Of a DNA stretch of 64,000 nt, positions 55,797 to 64,000 are shown one piece after another. Numbering within the stretch: position 1 is the stretch's first letter; every line of letters begins with the position of its first letter. Under the pieces are notes generated by a model that saw only the letters and a list, made by a program, of their open reading frames with translations, was not told the origin of the DNA and did not search any database. Source of the stretch: Trichostrongylus colubriformis (lineage: Eukaryota; Nematoda; Chromadorea; Rhabditida; Trichostrongylidae); NCBI GenBank assembly GCA_963978905.1, contig OZ022261.1:30687686-30751685 (forward strand). The letters are read 5' to 3'. A program made the translations under genes and the position numbers.

Positions 55797-56228
55797 TTAA
55801 AGGAATCGTCCACGGAAAATGAGTTTTTGTGTTACCCGTATGTTTATGTTGTAATTGCCTAATGTTGGCCTCATGCAAAATTTCACGCGAAAAAATGTGA
55901 ATCTGGCTGAGATACAGCACCACAAAGTGCGGTCCCAGTGGGCGGGGCCTCCTTGTAAAAGCCTCGTCCCGTCTTCCACCGTCGTTGGGAACGAAGAGTG
56001 GGACTGTTTACGTAACCTTCTGTTCCTACAATGCGTCTCCGACCACGGCGGACGCGGTACGAGGCTTTCACACGGAGGCTCCGCCTACTGGGACCGCACT
56101 TTGTGGTGCTGTATCTCAGCCAGATTCACATTTTTTCGCGTGAAATTTTGCATGAGACCAACATTAGGCAATACAACATAAATATATGGGTAACACAAAA
56201 ACTCATTTTCCGTGGACGATTCCTTTAA
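55797..56228. repeat. A-family palindromic repeat, best-preserved copy, TTAA at both ends
   Basis: TTAA at 55797-55800 and 56225-56228 brackets inverted arms that agree almost base for base for ~180 bp each (AAGGAATCGTCCACGGAAAA left; mirror image right). TTAA is the target duplication of piggyBac-like elements, so this could be a piggyBac-type MITE; alternatively TTAA may be part of the inverted repeat. Confidence 0.8.
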
Positions 56229-56384
56229 CCAAGCTAAAAGCGTATAAAGTGCGTTTAGGGCGTATGTCATTAGGACGGAAAATTCACTTCGCTCGCTTTG
56301 CCGGGTTCGGACCGGAGGTAGCAAAGGCAATCTATTTTGAGCGTATCATTCCATGCACGGTGGGAGGTGGTGCAGTGACAGGTG

Positions 56385-56665
56385 GCGCGCACTCCCACGC
56401 TCATGGTTAGGATATCAATTCCCGCATGAACACCCACTCAGGAACATCAGGCCTTTTATCTCCTCAAGGTCAGTGAATTGATAGCGGACTCGTCTGGAAG
56501 TATAAGAGCACCGAATTGTTCATCAGCTGGCCCCCACTAGTCATTGTGTAGGCCAAATCGCATTCACCTACCACCACAATTCTGAATGGAATCAGAATGC
56601 GCCACGAATTCCACTAAAAGTATTGATTTATGCCATAAAACCTTATCCTTTTATCCATTATTTTA
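56385..56665 (+). repeat. E-family dispersed repeat, copy 3
   Basis: GCGCGCACTCCCACGCTCATGG start, AGTATAAGAGCACCGAATTG and CAAATCGCATTCACCTACC blocks, CCTTATCCTTTTATCC end. Confidence 0.55.
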
Positions 56666-57125
56666 TGCATACTTTTTCCATTGGTAAGACACTTCAATGT
56701 TCACTTTCAATATGATGTCGGACAAAAATCATACCCTCGAAGCAGAATTTGGAGGAGTAATGTAGGTACGAGGGTTGGGTGAGAAATTCATTAAGTGAAT
56801 TTCGACATGTCTGATTTATGATAATCGCTGATTTTCCGCAACCCGCAATGTGAAAGTCGATAAAAGGGTGCAGAGTTCTGGGAAGAACGGATAATTTTGC
56901 ACAGGATTCAAACCTGAATCTTACACCTTCTGAGCGTGTGTGCTAATCCACATCACTAATAGCCAGTTCTCTTTTGCCATCAGCTGAGAGAACTTGCGTA
57001 GATCTTTAGGCACTAGCAAATCTCCGTTTAAGCATAAAGCTACAATCACTCTTACTAAGCGGATAACGCTCATCTACGAGAGATAATGTTGGGCTGGAGG
57101 GAACGTTCAAAGTAAAGCATCCCTC

Positions 57126-57287
57126 GGCCGCGTTCATCTTTTGTGCCGTAGGTCGTTTCTGCGTGCATAGGCACCGAGGCGGAATGACAGGTGGAGGTGC
57201 AGAAAGGTGCAGGCAACGAGACAGTGTGGCACAGACGGGGACGCAGAGCTACGCTGTGCCGCCTGCCCCGCAAAGTATGAACGCGGC
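57126..57287. repeat. F-family palindromic repeat, copy 3
   Basis: GGCCGCGTTCATCTTTTG and CAAAGTATGAACGCGGC ends, core with GACAGGTGGAGGTGCAGAAA. Ends 25 bases before the exon-like segment at 57312. Confidence 0.6.
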
Positions 57288-57311
57288 TTTCCGTTACCAT
57301 TGCCTGCGAAG

Positions 57312-57486
57312 CTTGAAAAAGCTTCGAAATCCAATCTTCATGTGAACTACAGCTACATTGAGACTGCCAATCCTCCCCTTCCTCACTATTCTTCCTCACA
57401 GTTTTATTTACGAAAAGACAGCAGCCTTGCGAATTTATCTTTGAACAATGGGAATAGTAGACATTTTCCTCTGAAGTTGCAGTCAG
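57312..57486 (+). CDS. Exon-like segment with a PPLPHY motif
   Basis: Fifty-eight codons rich in Ser, Asn and Tyr (NYSYIETANPPLPHYSSSQF, then a Leu/Asn-rich stretch) end with one leftover base at a GTGCAC donor. That leftover base matches the acceptor at 58364, so 57312-57486 and 58365-58510 form a phase-consistent pair. The acceptor (TGCGAAG) is weak, and an F-family palindromic repeat ends only about 25 bases upstream. Function not recognised. Confidence 0.42.
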
Positions 57487-58364
57487 GTGCACGTAACGTG
57501 GCCTTTGGTTTCTAAAGAAATGCGTTCATACTCTGCGGGTGGCATTCTCGCTCAGTTGAAGAGGAGGACACTGATCTTTTTGATTTCTTCGATATTTGCT
57601 TCGGCTGGCTTTCTACTCGCCTTTCCCACTGCTAGTGCTTCGATACCTTTTTCACATTTGAAAGTAATTCTATTGCTCGACATGGTGTTTTTAGTTTAAG
57701 TTGGTATTCTACGATGTGTTTTTCCTTTTCGATCTTTTTTTCTGGTATGATCAGCTCATTGTGTTGTTCGGCCACTGGTAAACACATAACATCGAGGGAT
57801 CCTCTTTGGACGGCGCGGTGAATAACGCTGATTGCTTATGGATAGAATGTACAGGTCTTGAAGAATGTCAGAGCAGCAAGAACCGCAAAATCGATGGGAG
57901 AGGAGGATGAGGGGCAAAGCTTCGTGTATCCCTTCTTTCTCGTTACTTGTTCGATATCCTTGAAATTTCCCATTCTTCATGGGAGTATCAAAATTGGATG
58001 GTTGTAATATTTATTCGCTAAGTGGTGTAAAAGTAACGTAAGAACGCTGAAAAGGGAAGGTAAAGAGGGTGAATGGAGTCAAGTTGAACTTCTCGCCGAT
58101 TAGGCTTGTATTTCAAGTTCAGTCAAGTTCCTGCAGATTGCTGGAGCAGGTTCTTACAAAGGACGTCTTTATGGTCATGACGCGCTTTTGAAAAACGGTT
58201 TTTCCCTTTTATGGGGGTACCTACATGAAACATATAACTGACCTCCATTTCTGCTGAGCGGCCCTACGAATGTTAGAAATGGACTCAAAACGATTTTTCT
58301 TCAAAAGGGCGATTTCAACTCATTTATTATAACGCATACTCCTTGTACCTTTGATCATGTGCAG

Positions 58365-58510
58365 ACCCAAAAGTGTTCTTCTATTTCTCATCTAAAACAA
58401 AGCCAAATTCGAAAAGAAATAAAGTTCTCTTTCCATCATGTACTAAAAGTGCGTTGGTTCCACAATCGTCCCCGAGATGTGGATTTAGAAGCGATCGTAC
58501 AGACTCTTGG
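58365..58510 (+). CDS. Exon-like segment, Lys/Ser-rich
   Basis: Acceptor GTGCAG at 58364, donor GTACGG at 58511. The frame reads DPKVFFYFSSKTKPNSKRNK when the first base comes from 57486, then a Ser/Arg-rich stretch. If the donor is not used, the same frame ends at a TAG about 20 codons later (near 58575), so this could be a terminal exon. A third candidate, 59515-59619, follows in phase 0. Confidence 0.4.
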
Positions 58511-59329
58511 GTACGGCTATGGACTCTCAAACGGACGAAGTGCATGGGTTGTTGGCTCGGACCCCGGCATTAGCAAACTTTTGCCTTCCTTTTGCCTCCA
58601 CCTTTCCATACTCGAATATGTCTGTTTATGCCAAACTATGATTTTCGTTGTCATCGTGCCAGGTTGACTCTATTTACGAATTTTTGGTGAATCTGGTAAC
58701 TTTCTTGGGCACGCGAGGGTCCGTAGCGCTCGAAATTCGTGTTTTCGCACAAGGTGACTGCCATATTCGTGTTCAGAGGGTCAAACTACCGTTGCGGACA
58801 CATATCTAGCCCAATCGAAATTTTGACCCCAACTTCGAGAAAGTAGCCGAGAAAGTATGTTTGGCCATGGGTTTATGGTGCCCTTTCTATTTGTAGAAGT
58901 GAATAAATAACAAAATCGATGAAGGTAATGGAATATGCACAGCACGAATGCCTATCGCTGTATCCTTACCTACCAAGCATTGAACAAAGGAAATAATGAA
59001 ATTTCGTGACAAGTAATATCGCCGTCTCCTTCGTCGAACGTGCTGCAAAAGGTATTCTACCAATGCCCAGTTCAAATTTTCAAACTCGATTGGGCTGGAA
59101 ACTTATCCCTGAGGGTAGTTATACCTTCTGAACACGAGTATCAAACCCATTTTGCGCAAAAGCGCTCGTTCGTGCGCTATGAGCGCTGAAAGGCCAAAAA
59201 ATTGAACTGTCAAACTTGCTGAAAACCGAAAGTAGAGGGTAGTCTGGAATCCACAATGTGATTGCTGCACTTAATCTTCACATTCAAATGTTTACGAACA
59301 CAAAATTGAAAATCTAAATTCTGCAAAAT

Positions 59330-59400
59330 TTTGTCCTCTGTGGGGATCGAACCACTAACCCCGTTTTTGGCATTCATAGGGCCTCTGAGCAAAAATGGAC
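59330..59400 (-). repeat. tRNA-like segment in a decayed B-related repeat (minus strand)
   Basis: On the minus strand, GCTCAGAGGCC resembles an A box and GTGGTTCGATCCCCAC is a close match to a tRNA T-arm and B box. The surrounding sequence (58690-59400) resembles the interior of B copies 1 and 2 (wording such as CCCAATCGA...TTGACC and the Arg-rich TGCGCAAAA stretch). No acceptor stem closes, so it is not a functional tRNA gene. Confidence 0.35.
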
Positions 59401-59514
59401 ATCAATTGTATGTTTCCTGTACGTACCTCCATAAATGCAAAAAAAAACAGCTTTCAAAAAGCGTGTCATGAGTTGGAGACCTTCCTTGTTTGGGCTTACT
59501 TCTTCTTTTCTCAG

Positions 59515-59619
59515 CTACTCTCTTCTTCGATCGCTTTTTGCCGTTTCTCGATCACATTCACTCAATGCTCATACTCCCATGAAGATTCCAGAAGCTCTCA
59601 AGATTCTGCCCTTCACTAA
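59515..59619 (+). CDS. Possible terminal exon of the 57-59 kb gene
   Basis: A strong TTCTTTTCTCAG acceptor at 59514 leads into 34 codons ending SYSHEDSRSSQDSALH and TAA. It is phase-compatible with 58510. A second frame through the same segment is also open to a stop at 59630-59632, so the reading frame is uncertain. Confidence 0.3.
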   Translation, partial: LLSSSIAFCRFSITFTQCSYSHEDSRSSQDSALH

Positions 59620-59939
59620 TTGTGAGCACTAATGAGTGCTCCGTCTGCCGCAAAACGGAGATGTGCATCAGTACGTTTGGTGACTAACACAACTAACAAG
59701 CATGCGCCAGGTGATTCATTTGCATTCACTTGTATTTTCTCTGTTCAGCCCAGAAAATGAGATTTGAGTCTTCAGTTTAGTAGTCAACGATGTCAGTACT
59801 CCTGTACGCTGTTCAACGGCTTCGCCAAAGGTATACTCATCGTCTGTCTCCATGTTCGATAGCCCAGCTGTCTCAGAAAGGTTTTTTGTAGTTTTTTCCT
59901 TTTTTGTGGCTTTTCGGCTTCTAAGTTAGCTCACTACCG

Positions 59940-60211
59940 GGGTGGGGGCCGCTAGGTCGAATTTCCGCTCGCAGCGTCGCACTCGCGGCGCCGTCAGTAC
60001 GACCGTCGGGAATTCCGCTCAAGACGCAATGGGCTGGTACCGTAAGGGACCTTCAATGATTGCAAGTTGAACGCTTCGGGAGTTGGCCTACCTTTGAAGC
60101 TCCCTCACAGTACCAGCTCATTGCGTCTTGAACGTAATTCCAAACGGCTCGTACTTACCGCGCTGCTCGGCGCGGGCGGTCGCGCGGAAATTGACCTAGC
60201 GACCCCCACCC
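59940..60211. repeat. G-family full palindrome (~270 bp)
   Basis: GGTGGGGGCCGCTAGGTCGA...TTTCCGC at the left is mirrored by GCGGAAATTGACCTAGCGACCCCCACC at the right; internal GCGCCGTCAGTACGAC and CAAGACGCAATGGGCTGGTAC are mirrored too. Half of the same element is present at 42122-42245. Confidence 0.65.
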
Positions 60212-60634
60212 TTCACTACCGCTGCGACACGCGGGACAGGCTGTGCGTTCTTTAGTTGTCTGGTGCTCTCTCACAGCAGTGTTTATTTTTTCAGCAGATG
60301 TAATTCCCATACGCTATCTTTTGCCAAGCGCACGCCTATTCCATGCGTCGCGACATTTGCAATTTCCATAATAGCTGCTCGATATACACTTAGTCCACAT
60401 AGACTGCATGTACAGTGTAATATGGTCAATAGGTGTAGGCGTAACATAGGGAGCAATGCCATTTATGCATCTCATAAGTCCTTCGACTGAAAGTCATTAT
60501 AACTTCTACAGGTTCTCCGAGCAGCGCCGAAAGGATGACAGCGAGTCTCCTAGCACAACGCCTACTCTGGATGGTACGTTGCTGTTCCACCGAATTTGCT
60601 GTGCTGGTGTATATCGCTAGGACGGGATTTTACA

Positions 60635-60925
60635 ACGCGGAGTGTGGCGAGCGATGCAATGCGCGTGAGGCGCCCCGATGTAGCTCGCATGGGTATGTTC
60701 CTTCAGGCATAAAATTCGCATTGCGGCGTCCGGTTTACGGCGCGATGGTGCGAGCTGTGCGCGCCCTATTGCATCGGTCCTAAAGCGATGATGGTGCTCG
60801 AAGACTTACTGTAGGCGTTATCGCCTAACTAGCACGCCGCCCTCTCTCGCACCATTTCGTCGCGCATCAAATGCGGCCACGCGAATTTCTGTCCTAATGG
60901 CACACACCCTAGCTCGTGCGAATCG
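60635..60925. repeat. H-family inverted repeat
   Basis: GGCGCGATGGTGCGAG at 60739 region is mirrored by CTCGCACCATTTCGTCGCG at 60856 region, and AAATTCGCATTGCGGC by GCGGCCACGCGAATTT. Related GC-rich fragments occur at 8590-8860, 24895-25030, 30480-30610 and 46715-46820. Confidence 0.45.
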
Positions 60926-61736
60926 CATTCCATGCAAGCCGCGTTGCAAAATCTTTTCCGATTTCTCTTCCTTCGATCCTCCACCGAGCTATAAAATTCG
61001 TTTTGTGATCTCTTCTTATGGTGATGGTCGAAATGCTCCCCTCTTCCCGCGTACGGCACTCACTTCACCTTCAGTTGAATCGTGTCTATTTTATCGCACG
61101 ATGTTGGTGTATGCATTTACATATGTGATTGATTGGTGCGTACCTCTTGTGTAAGGGAACGTGTACAAGTCTGTGGGTGTGAGCGTTGCGCCGTACAGTG
61201 TTTTATTTTCCCATTCCATGCCCAACAACAACTTACCGCCTCCAGTTTCCTCGCTTATGATGTCATGCTTAGTCCAAAGACGATATTCACTTCGCAAAAA
61301 CTAGTTTTAACTTGTTTTTCAAATTCGTTATCAGCGTTCAGGGGACGCACATTCCCCTGCTTACCTAACTCTCTTTCTCCCTTATATATGGTGGGTCCCG
61401 GCTGCGGGAAGAGGGCGCTGATATTAACGTAATAGAGCGCCTGTTGTGGGCCGTCAATATTGTAGAAGTTGAGAGACATGGCATGAACGAGTGCACAATC
61501 ATTCATTGATGTGCGCAGCCAAGTTATTGTCTTTATCACATTTTGCCCTTAGTTCTCACATAGGTGTAATACTTTGTGTCCCTGTGAGCATGAAGAAGTA
61601 ATCCATTGATAGATTTCACTTTTAACAACGTCAGAAATCCTATTGCTGTAGTATACCAGACGGAGTGTCGCAGTAGAGAACAACTGACTGTAATTAATAA
61701 CTTATCACTATGATTATTTACTTGTGAAATTGGAAA

Positions 61737-61862
61737 TCAAATACAGCTCGTCATAATGGCTTTCCATTCGTAGAGTCCTTTGGGACCAGCGATATACTTG
61801 GTGCGCACGATAAAGAACATATCGCCGGAGGTGTGACCAACTCGAGTGTCCTGGTGCCCACA
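61737..61862 (-). other. Possible minus-strand terminal exon next to the Sds3-like gene
   Basis: Read on the minus strand, the segment gives a well-biased frame (GDMFFIVRTKYIAGPKGLYE) ending in TGA, preceded by AAATAAG. It would lie just upstream of, and head-to-head with, the first exon of the Sds3-like gene. No further minus-strand exon was found, so it may be a fragment. Confidence 0.2.
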
Positions 61863-61891
61863 CCATTGCTTCTTATTTTTTTTCAATAAAC

Positions 61892-61907
61892 TCCATTTCA
61901 GTAAATG
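61892..61907 (+). promoter_or_regulatory. Probable spliced-leader acceptor of the Sds3-like gene
   Basis: CTCCATTTCAG ends at 61901 and the ATG begins three bases later. A strong TTTCAG with almost no 5' UTR is typical of SL1-type trans-splicing, so the promoter itself probably lies further upstream in 59.6-61.9 kb. Confidence 0.5.
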
Positions 61908-63932
61908 CAGCCAACGCCACGTCCCCGCCAAAGCCTACCATCTCACAGTAAGTAGAACGTGCTTCTGTTTTTTTTTTACTTCATGTGCGTTTTTTTCATT
62001 CCTAGCATAGGTTGACTGGTAGTAAATTGAAGTAATAGCCTCCTAAGGCCTCATTATAGCCATCCCTGGGAAGTTACTCTCCAAACGTATTGGCGTATTG
62101 GTGGGACTGTCTGAGGCATCTAGGCTCTCACTAGTGTTCCCTTCACCTCTACCTTGCTTGCTTTACTAGAGAAGAGCCCTTAAAGGACACGTGCACGGAG
62201 AAATGAGTTTCTCTGTCACCCATATCTTACACAGATATTTATGCTTTGTTTGCGCAAGAAGGGCCACATGCGAAGTTTTACGCGAAACAGTGAGAATCCG
62301 GTTAAGATACAGCTTCTCAAAGTGATGGCCGAGGAGGCAGGGCCTCGGGTAACTGCCCGCCTCGTCGTCAGCCTCTGTTGGGGACGAATAGAGAAAATAT
62401 TGCGGAAACAGTCCCGCTCTCTGTCTCCAACCGCGGCGAACGACGAGAAAGAGCTTAAGTCAGAGGCCCCGCCCCTTCGGCCGCCAATTTGAGTAGCTGT
62501 ATCTTTGCCGGATTCTCACTTTTTCGCGTAAAACTTTGCATGCGGTCCTTATCAAGCAAATAAAACATAAATATACGGGTTACAGAGAAACTCGAGTTTT
62601 CCGTGACGACTCCTCAGTGTCGTCTGTTATTGATGGGGTAGGGTACTGGAGTACTGTACCGTGTCTTCCATCATCTGCTTCTCTTTTCGTGCTGGCGTAG
62701 TGTCGTGAGAAAGGCAGTTCTCCATGACGAGTGGGTCCAAAAGTGTGGAACCTTTGGAATGAGGTTTAGAGATCCTCAGCAAATAGAATATTCCATATAT
62801 ATATTTGTAGGAAAACAGCTGACATGTTGCTCCAGCCCCACAGTGTGTCCCGAGATGCGACTAAAAGGTTCCGCCTCCCCAAGAACCACCTCCCTTCCCC
62901 CCCCCCCCCCCCGCCCCCCCCCCCCAATGGCTTATCCAGCAACTGGTACCTACATAAACACAGCATTCATACGGTATCCGTCTAGTGAGCAACGCATTTC
63001 TGAGTTGGAGAAGGAATTGCAGTTGGTGGAAGCTGGCACGCATCCAAAATTTCTGGAAAAACTTCGTGAATTCCAACAGAAACAAGCTGACGAATTGGAG
63101 ATGATCGATATAATGTATGAGGTTTGTATTTGTTCAACGGTTGTGGCATGGTCAAGTGAATGAAATTCCACATTAAGAGAGAGAAAGAGGCAATTGAAAG
63201 GAAGTATCTTATGGAGCATGCTGCGATTCAACGCGAACTGAAGGAGCGTGAGGACGAGTTAGTTCAGGTATGAAAAAGGAAATGCTTCAGAGTCGTTGTC
63301 ACGGTAGCGACCTGTGTGTCGTGCTCGTCGTTTTTCGTTTGGCGCTTTTCTGCTGTCGAATAGGGTGGCGTTTGTGGGCTGGGCGGGGTCTGTCAAGTGG
63401 GCAGTACATTTGCGTCGCGGGACTTGTAGCCGGGTCTCCACTTGAACTGGTCTCGTAATAATAATCCAGCTATCTATTTCTCAGCAGTTTTCATATACAT
63501 AATTGTTCTGATGGTTACCTTGGACCATTCACCACTCTCATGTTCATTATAGAGCTTTTTATCGTTTAATTTTTCAGACTCTACTACTAGAGTTGGACGA
63601 CCGGATACGATTCATTGAGGCAGAAGTCGCAGTGCTAGATGTGGCTGGGCCAGCCTGTCCAACGTTCAGCATGAACAAGAAGTGCCTCCGGAGGTGGGTT
63701 GACTATTAATCCGAAAGAGTGCTCGAGGAAAGGTCAGAGCCAAAAACGATCCCTACTGGAATTGTACCACCAGACTCGATGGAAGCTTCAACTCAACCTT
63801 CCGATTTTTCGTTTGAATTCCAGGCGACCGCATGACAATCCCACCCCAATCGAGAAAAAGAAGGCGAGGGCTGCAGCACCGCCGATAATTCACCTCTTAC
63901 CGGAGCACATTATTGCGGAAGATGTTCGATTG
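61902..63932 (+). CDS. SUDS3: Gene 2: Sds3/SUDS3-like subunit of the Sin3-HDAC corepressor (3' end missing)
   Basis: Exons: 61902-61947 (ATG at 61905), 62940-63121, about 63184-63267, 63578-63693 and 63824-63932; the last donor is GTCAGT at 63933 and the gene runs off the window. Phases agree throughout, giving 178 codons so far. The sequence matches the Sds3/BRMS1 family: an amphipathic coiled-coil region (LEKELQLVEAGTHPKFLEKL, then EAIERKY and a Lys/Glu-rich helix, residues ~30-125), followed by the conserved basic LRRRPHDNPTPIEKKK box (residues ~139-154) split by an intron inside an Arg codon. Sds3 proteins dimerise through the coiled coil and help hold HDAC on Sin3 in the nucleus. The long acidic N-terminus of the vertebrate protein is absent. 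The acceptor of exon 3 (63178-63184) is ambiguous by two codons; 63184 aligns best with the family. Confidence 0.82.
62177..62614. repeat. A-family palindromic repeat in intron 1 of the Sds3-like gene
   Basis: TTAAAGGACACGTGCACGG at the left and CCGTGACGACTCCT at the right, with the family's internal TTACGCGAAA and TTTCGCGTAA blocks. More diverged than the copy at 55797. Confidence 0.7.
62895..62939 (+). promoter_or_regulatory. Poly-C polypyrimidine tract and 3' splice site of the Sds3-like gene
   Basis: Two runs of C (about 16 and 13, separated by one G) are followed by AATGGCTTATCCAG, the acceptor for exon 2. Nematode acceptors normally have U-rich tracts, so a C-homopolymer tract next to one is unusual. 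Run length in such tracts is prone to sequencing error. Confidence 0.6.
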
Positions 63933-64000
63933 GTCAGTTTCTCTTTTCACCGTACCACAATTTCAGTTGTTTGATTGATTAATTGTTTGTAAAGAAAACT

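Larger units (their letters stand above)
59620..61901. other. Region upstream of the Sds3-like gene
   Basis: Contains the G-family palindrome and the H-family inverted repeat. The promoter of the Sds3-like gene is expected here, but no TATA-like or initiator motif could be assigned. A possible minus-strand exon lies at 61737-61862. Confidence 0.4.

Noticed and set aside
55855..56181. 108-codon frame
   Set aside because: Wholly within the best-preserved A repeat; the palindrome makes mirrored frames on both strands.
57070..57492. 140-codon minus-strand frame
   Set aside because: Crosses the F repeat and the + strand exon-like segment at 57312; the + strand reading has matching splice phases.

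Overview
The window looks like chromosomal DNA from a nematode, most likely a clade V parasite of the hookworm/strongylid type. The evidence is short exons bounded by TTTCAG-type 3' splice sites and GTAAGT/GTGTGT-type 5' splice sites. Start codons lie 2-3 bases after a strong 3' splice site, as expected for spliced-leader trans-splicing. Two genes have introns that run to many kilobases and are packed with short inverted-repeat elements. No prokaryotic operon, CRISPR array or rRNA was seen. The genus is an inference.

Two genes on the + strand can be built exon by exon. Gene 1 (about 19.87-49.39 kb) has 12 exons whose splice phases agree at every junction. It gives a predicted 508-residue protein that is basic, low-complexity and Pro/Ser-rich at the N-terminus and ends in a single PDZ domain. 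Its introns (6.9, 1.7, 8.9, 2.9 and 5.5 kb among others) make up most of the apparent empty space between 20 and 46 kb. Gene 2 (61.90 kb to beyond the right edge) is an Sds3/SUDS3-like subunit of the Sin3-HDAC corepressor, with five exons visible and the 3' end missing.

Between them (49.5-59.6 kb) lie several exon-like segments with good splice sites. Some share compatible phases and probably belong to a third gene, or to alternative 3' exons of gene 1; they could not be identified. The left 19 kb contains scattered exon-like ORFs of low confidence and no recognisable gene.

The rest is repeats. There is a ~430 bp near-palindromic family (A), in one copy bounded by TTAA, with about six full or partial copies. 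A ~1.0 kb family (B) has an internal tRNA-like segment; one copy sits inside an A element and one inside a larger Tc1/mariner-type inverted-repeat element (915-2447). Several other palindromic or dispersed families are present (D, E, F, G, H). A large ~5 kb structure (41.47-46.48 kb) has 640-760 bp inverted arms enclosing decayed Ty3/gypsy integrase and CR1-type LINE remnants, all inside one intron of gene 1. A 26-bp-stem hairpin in another intron of gene 1 resembles a small-RNA precursor. I found no clearly new biological system. The most unusual items are the long-inverted-repeat block, the nested elements, and the poly-C/G-quadruplex-type tract at a splice acceptor of the Sds3-like gene.
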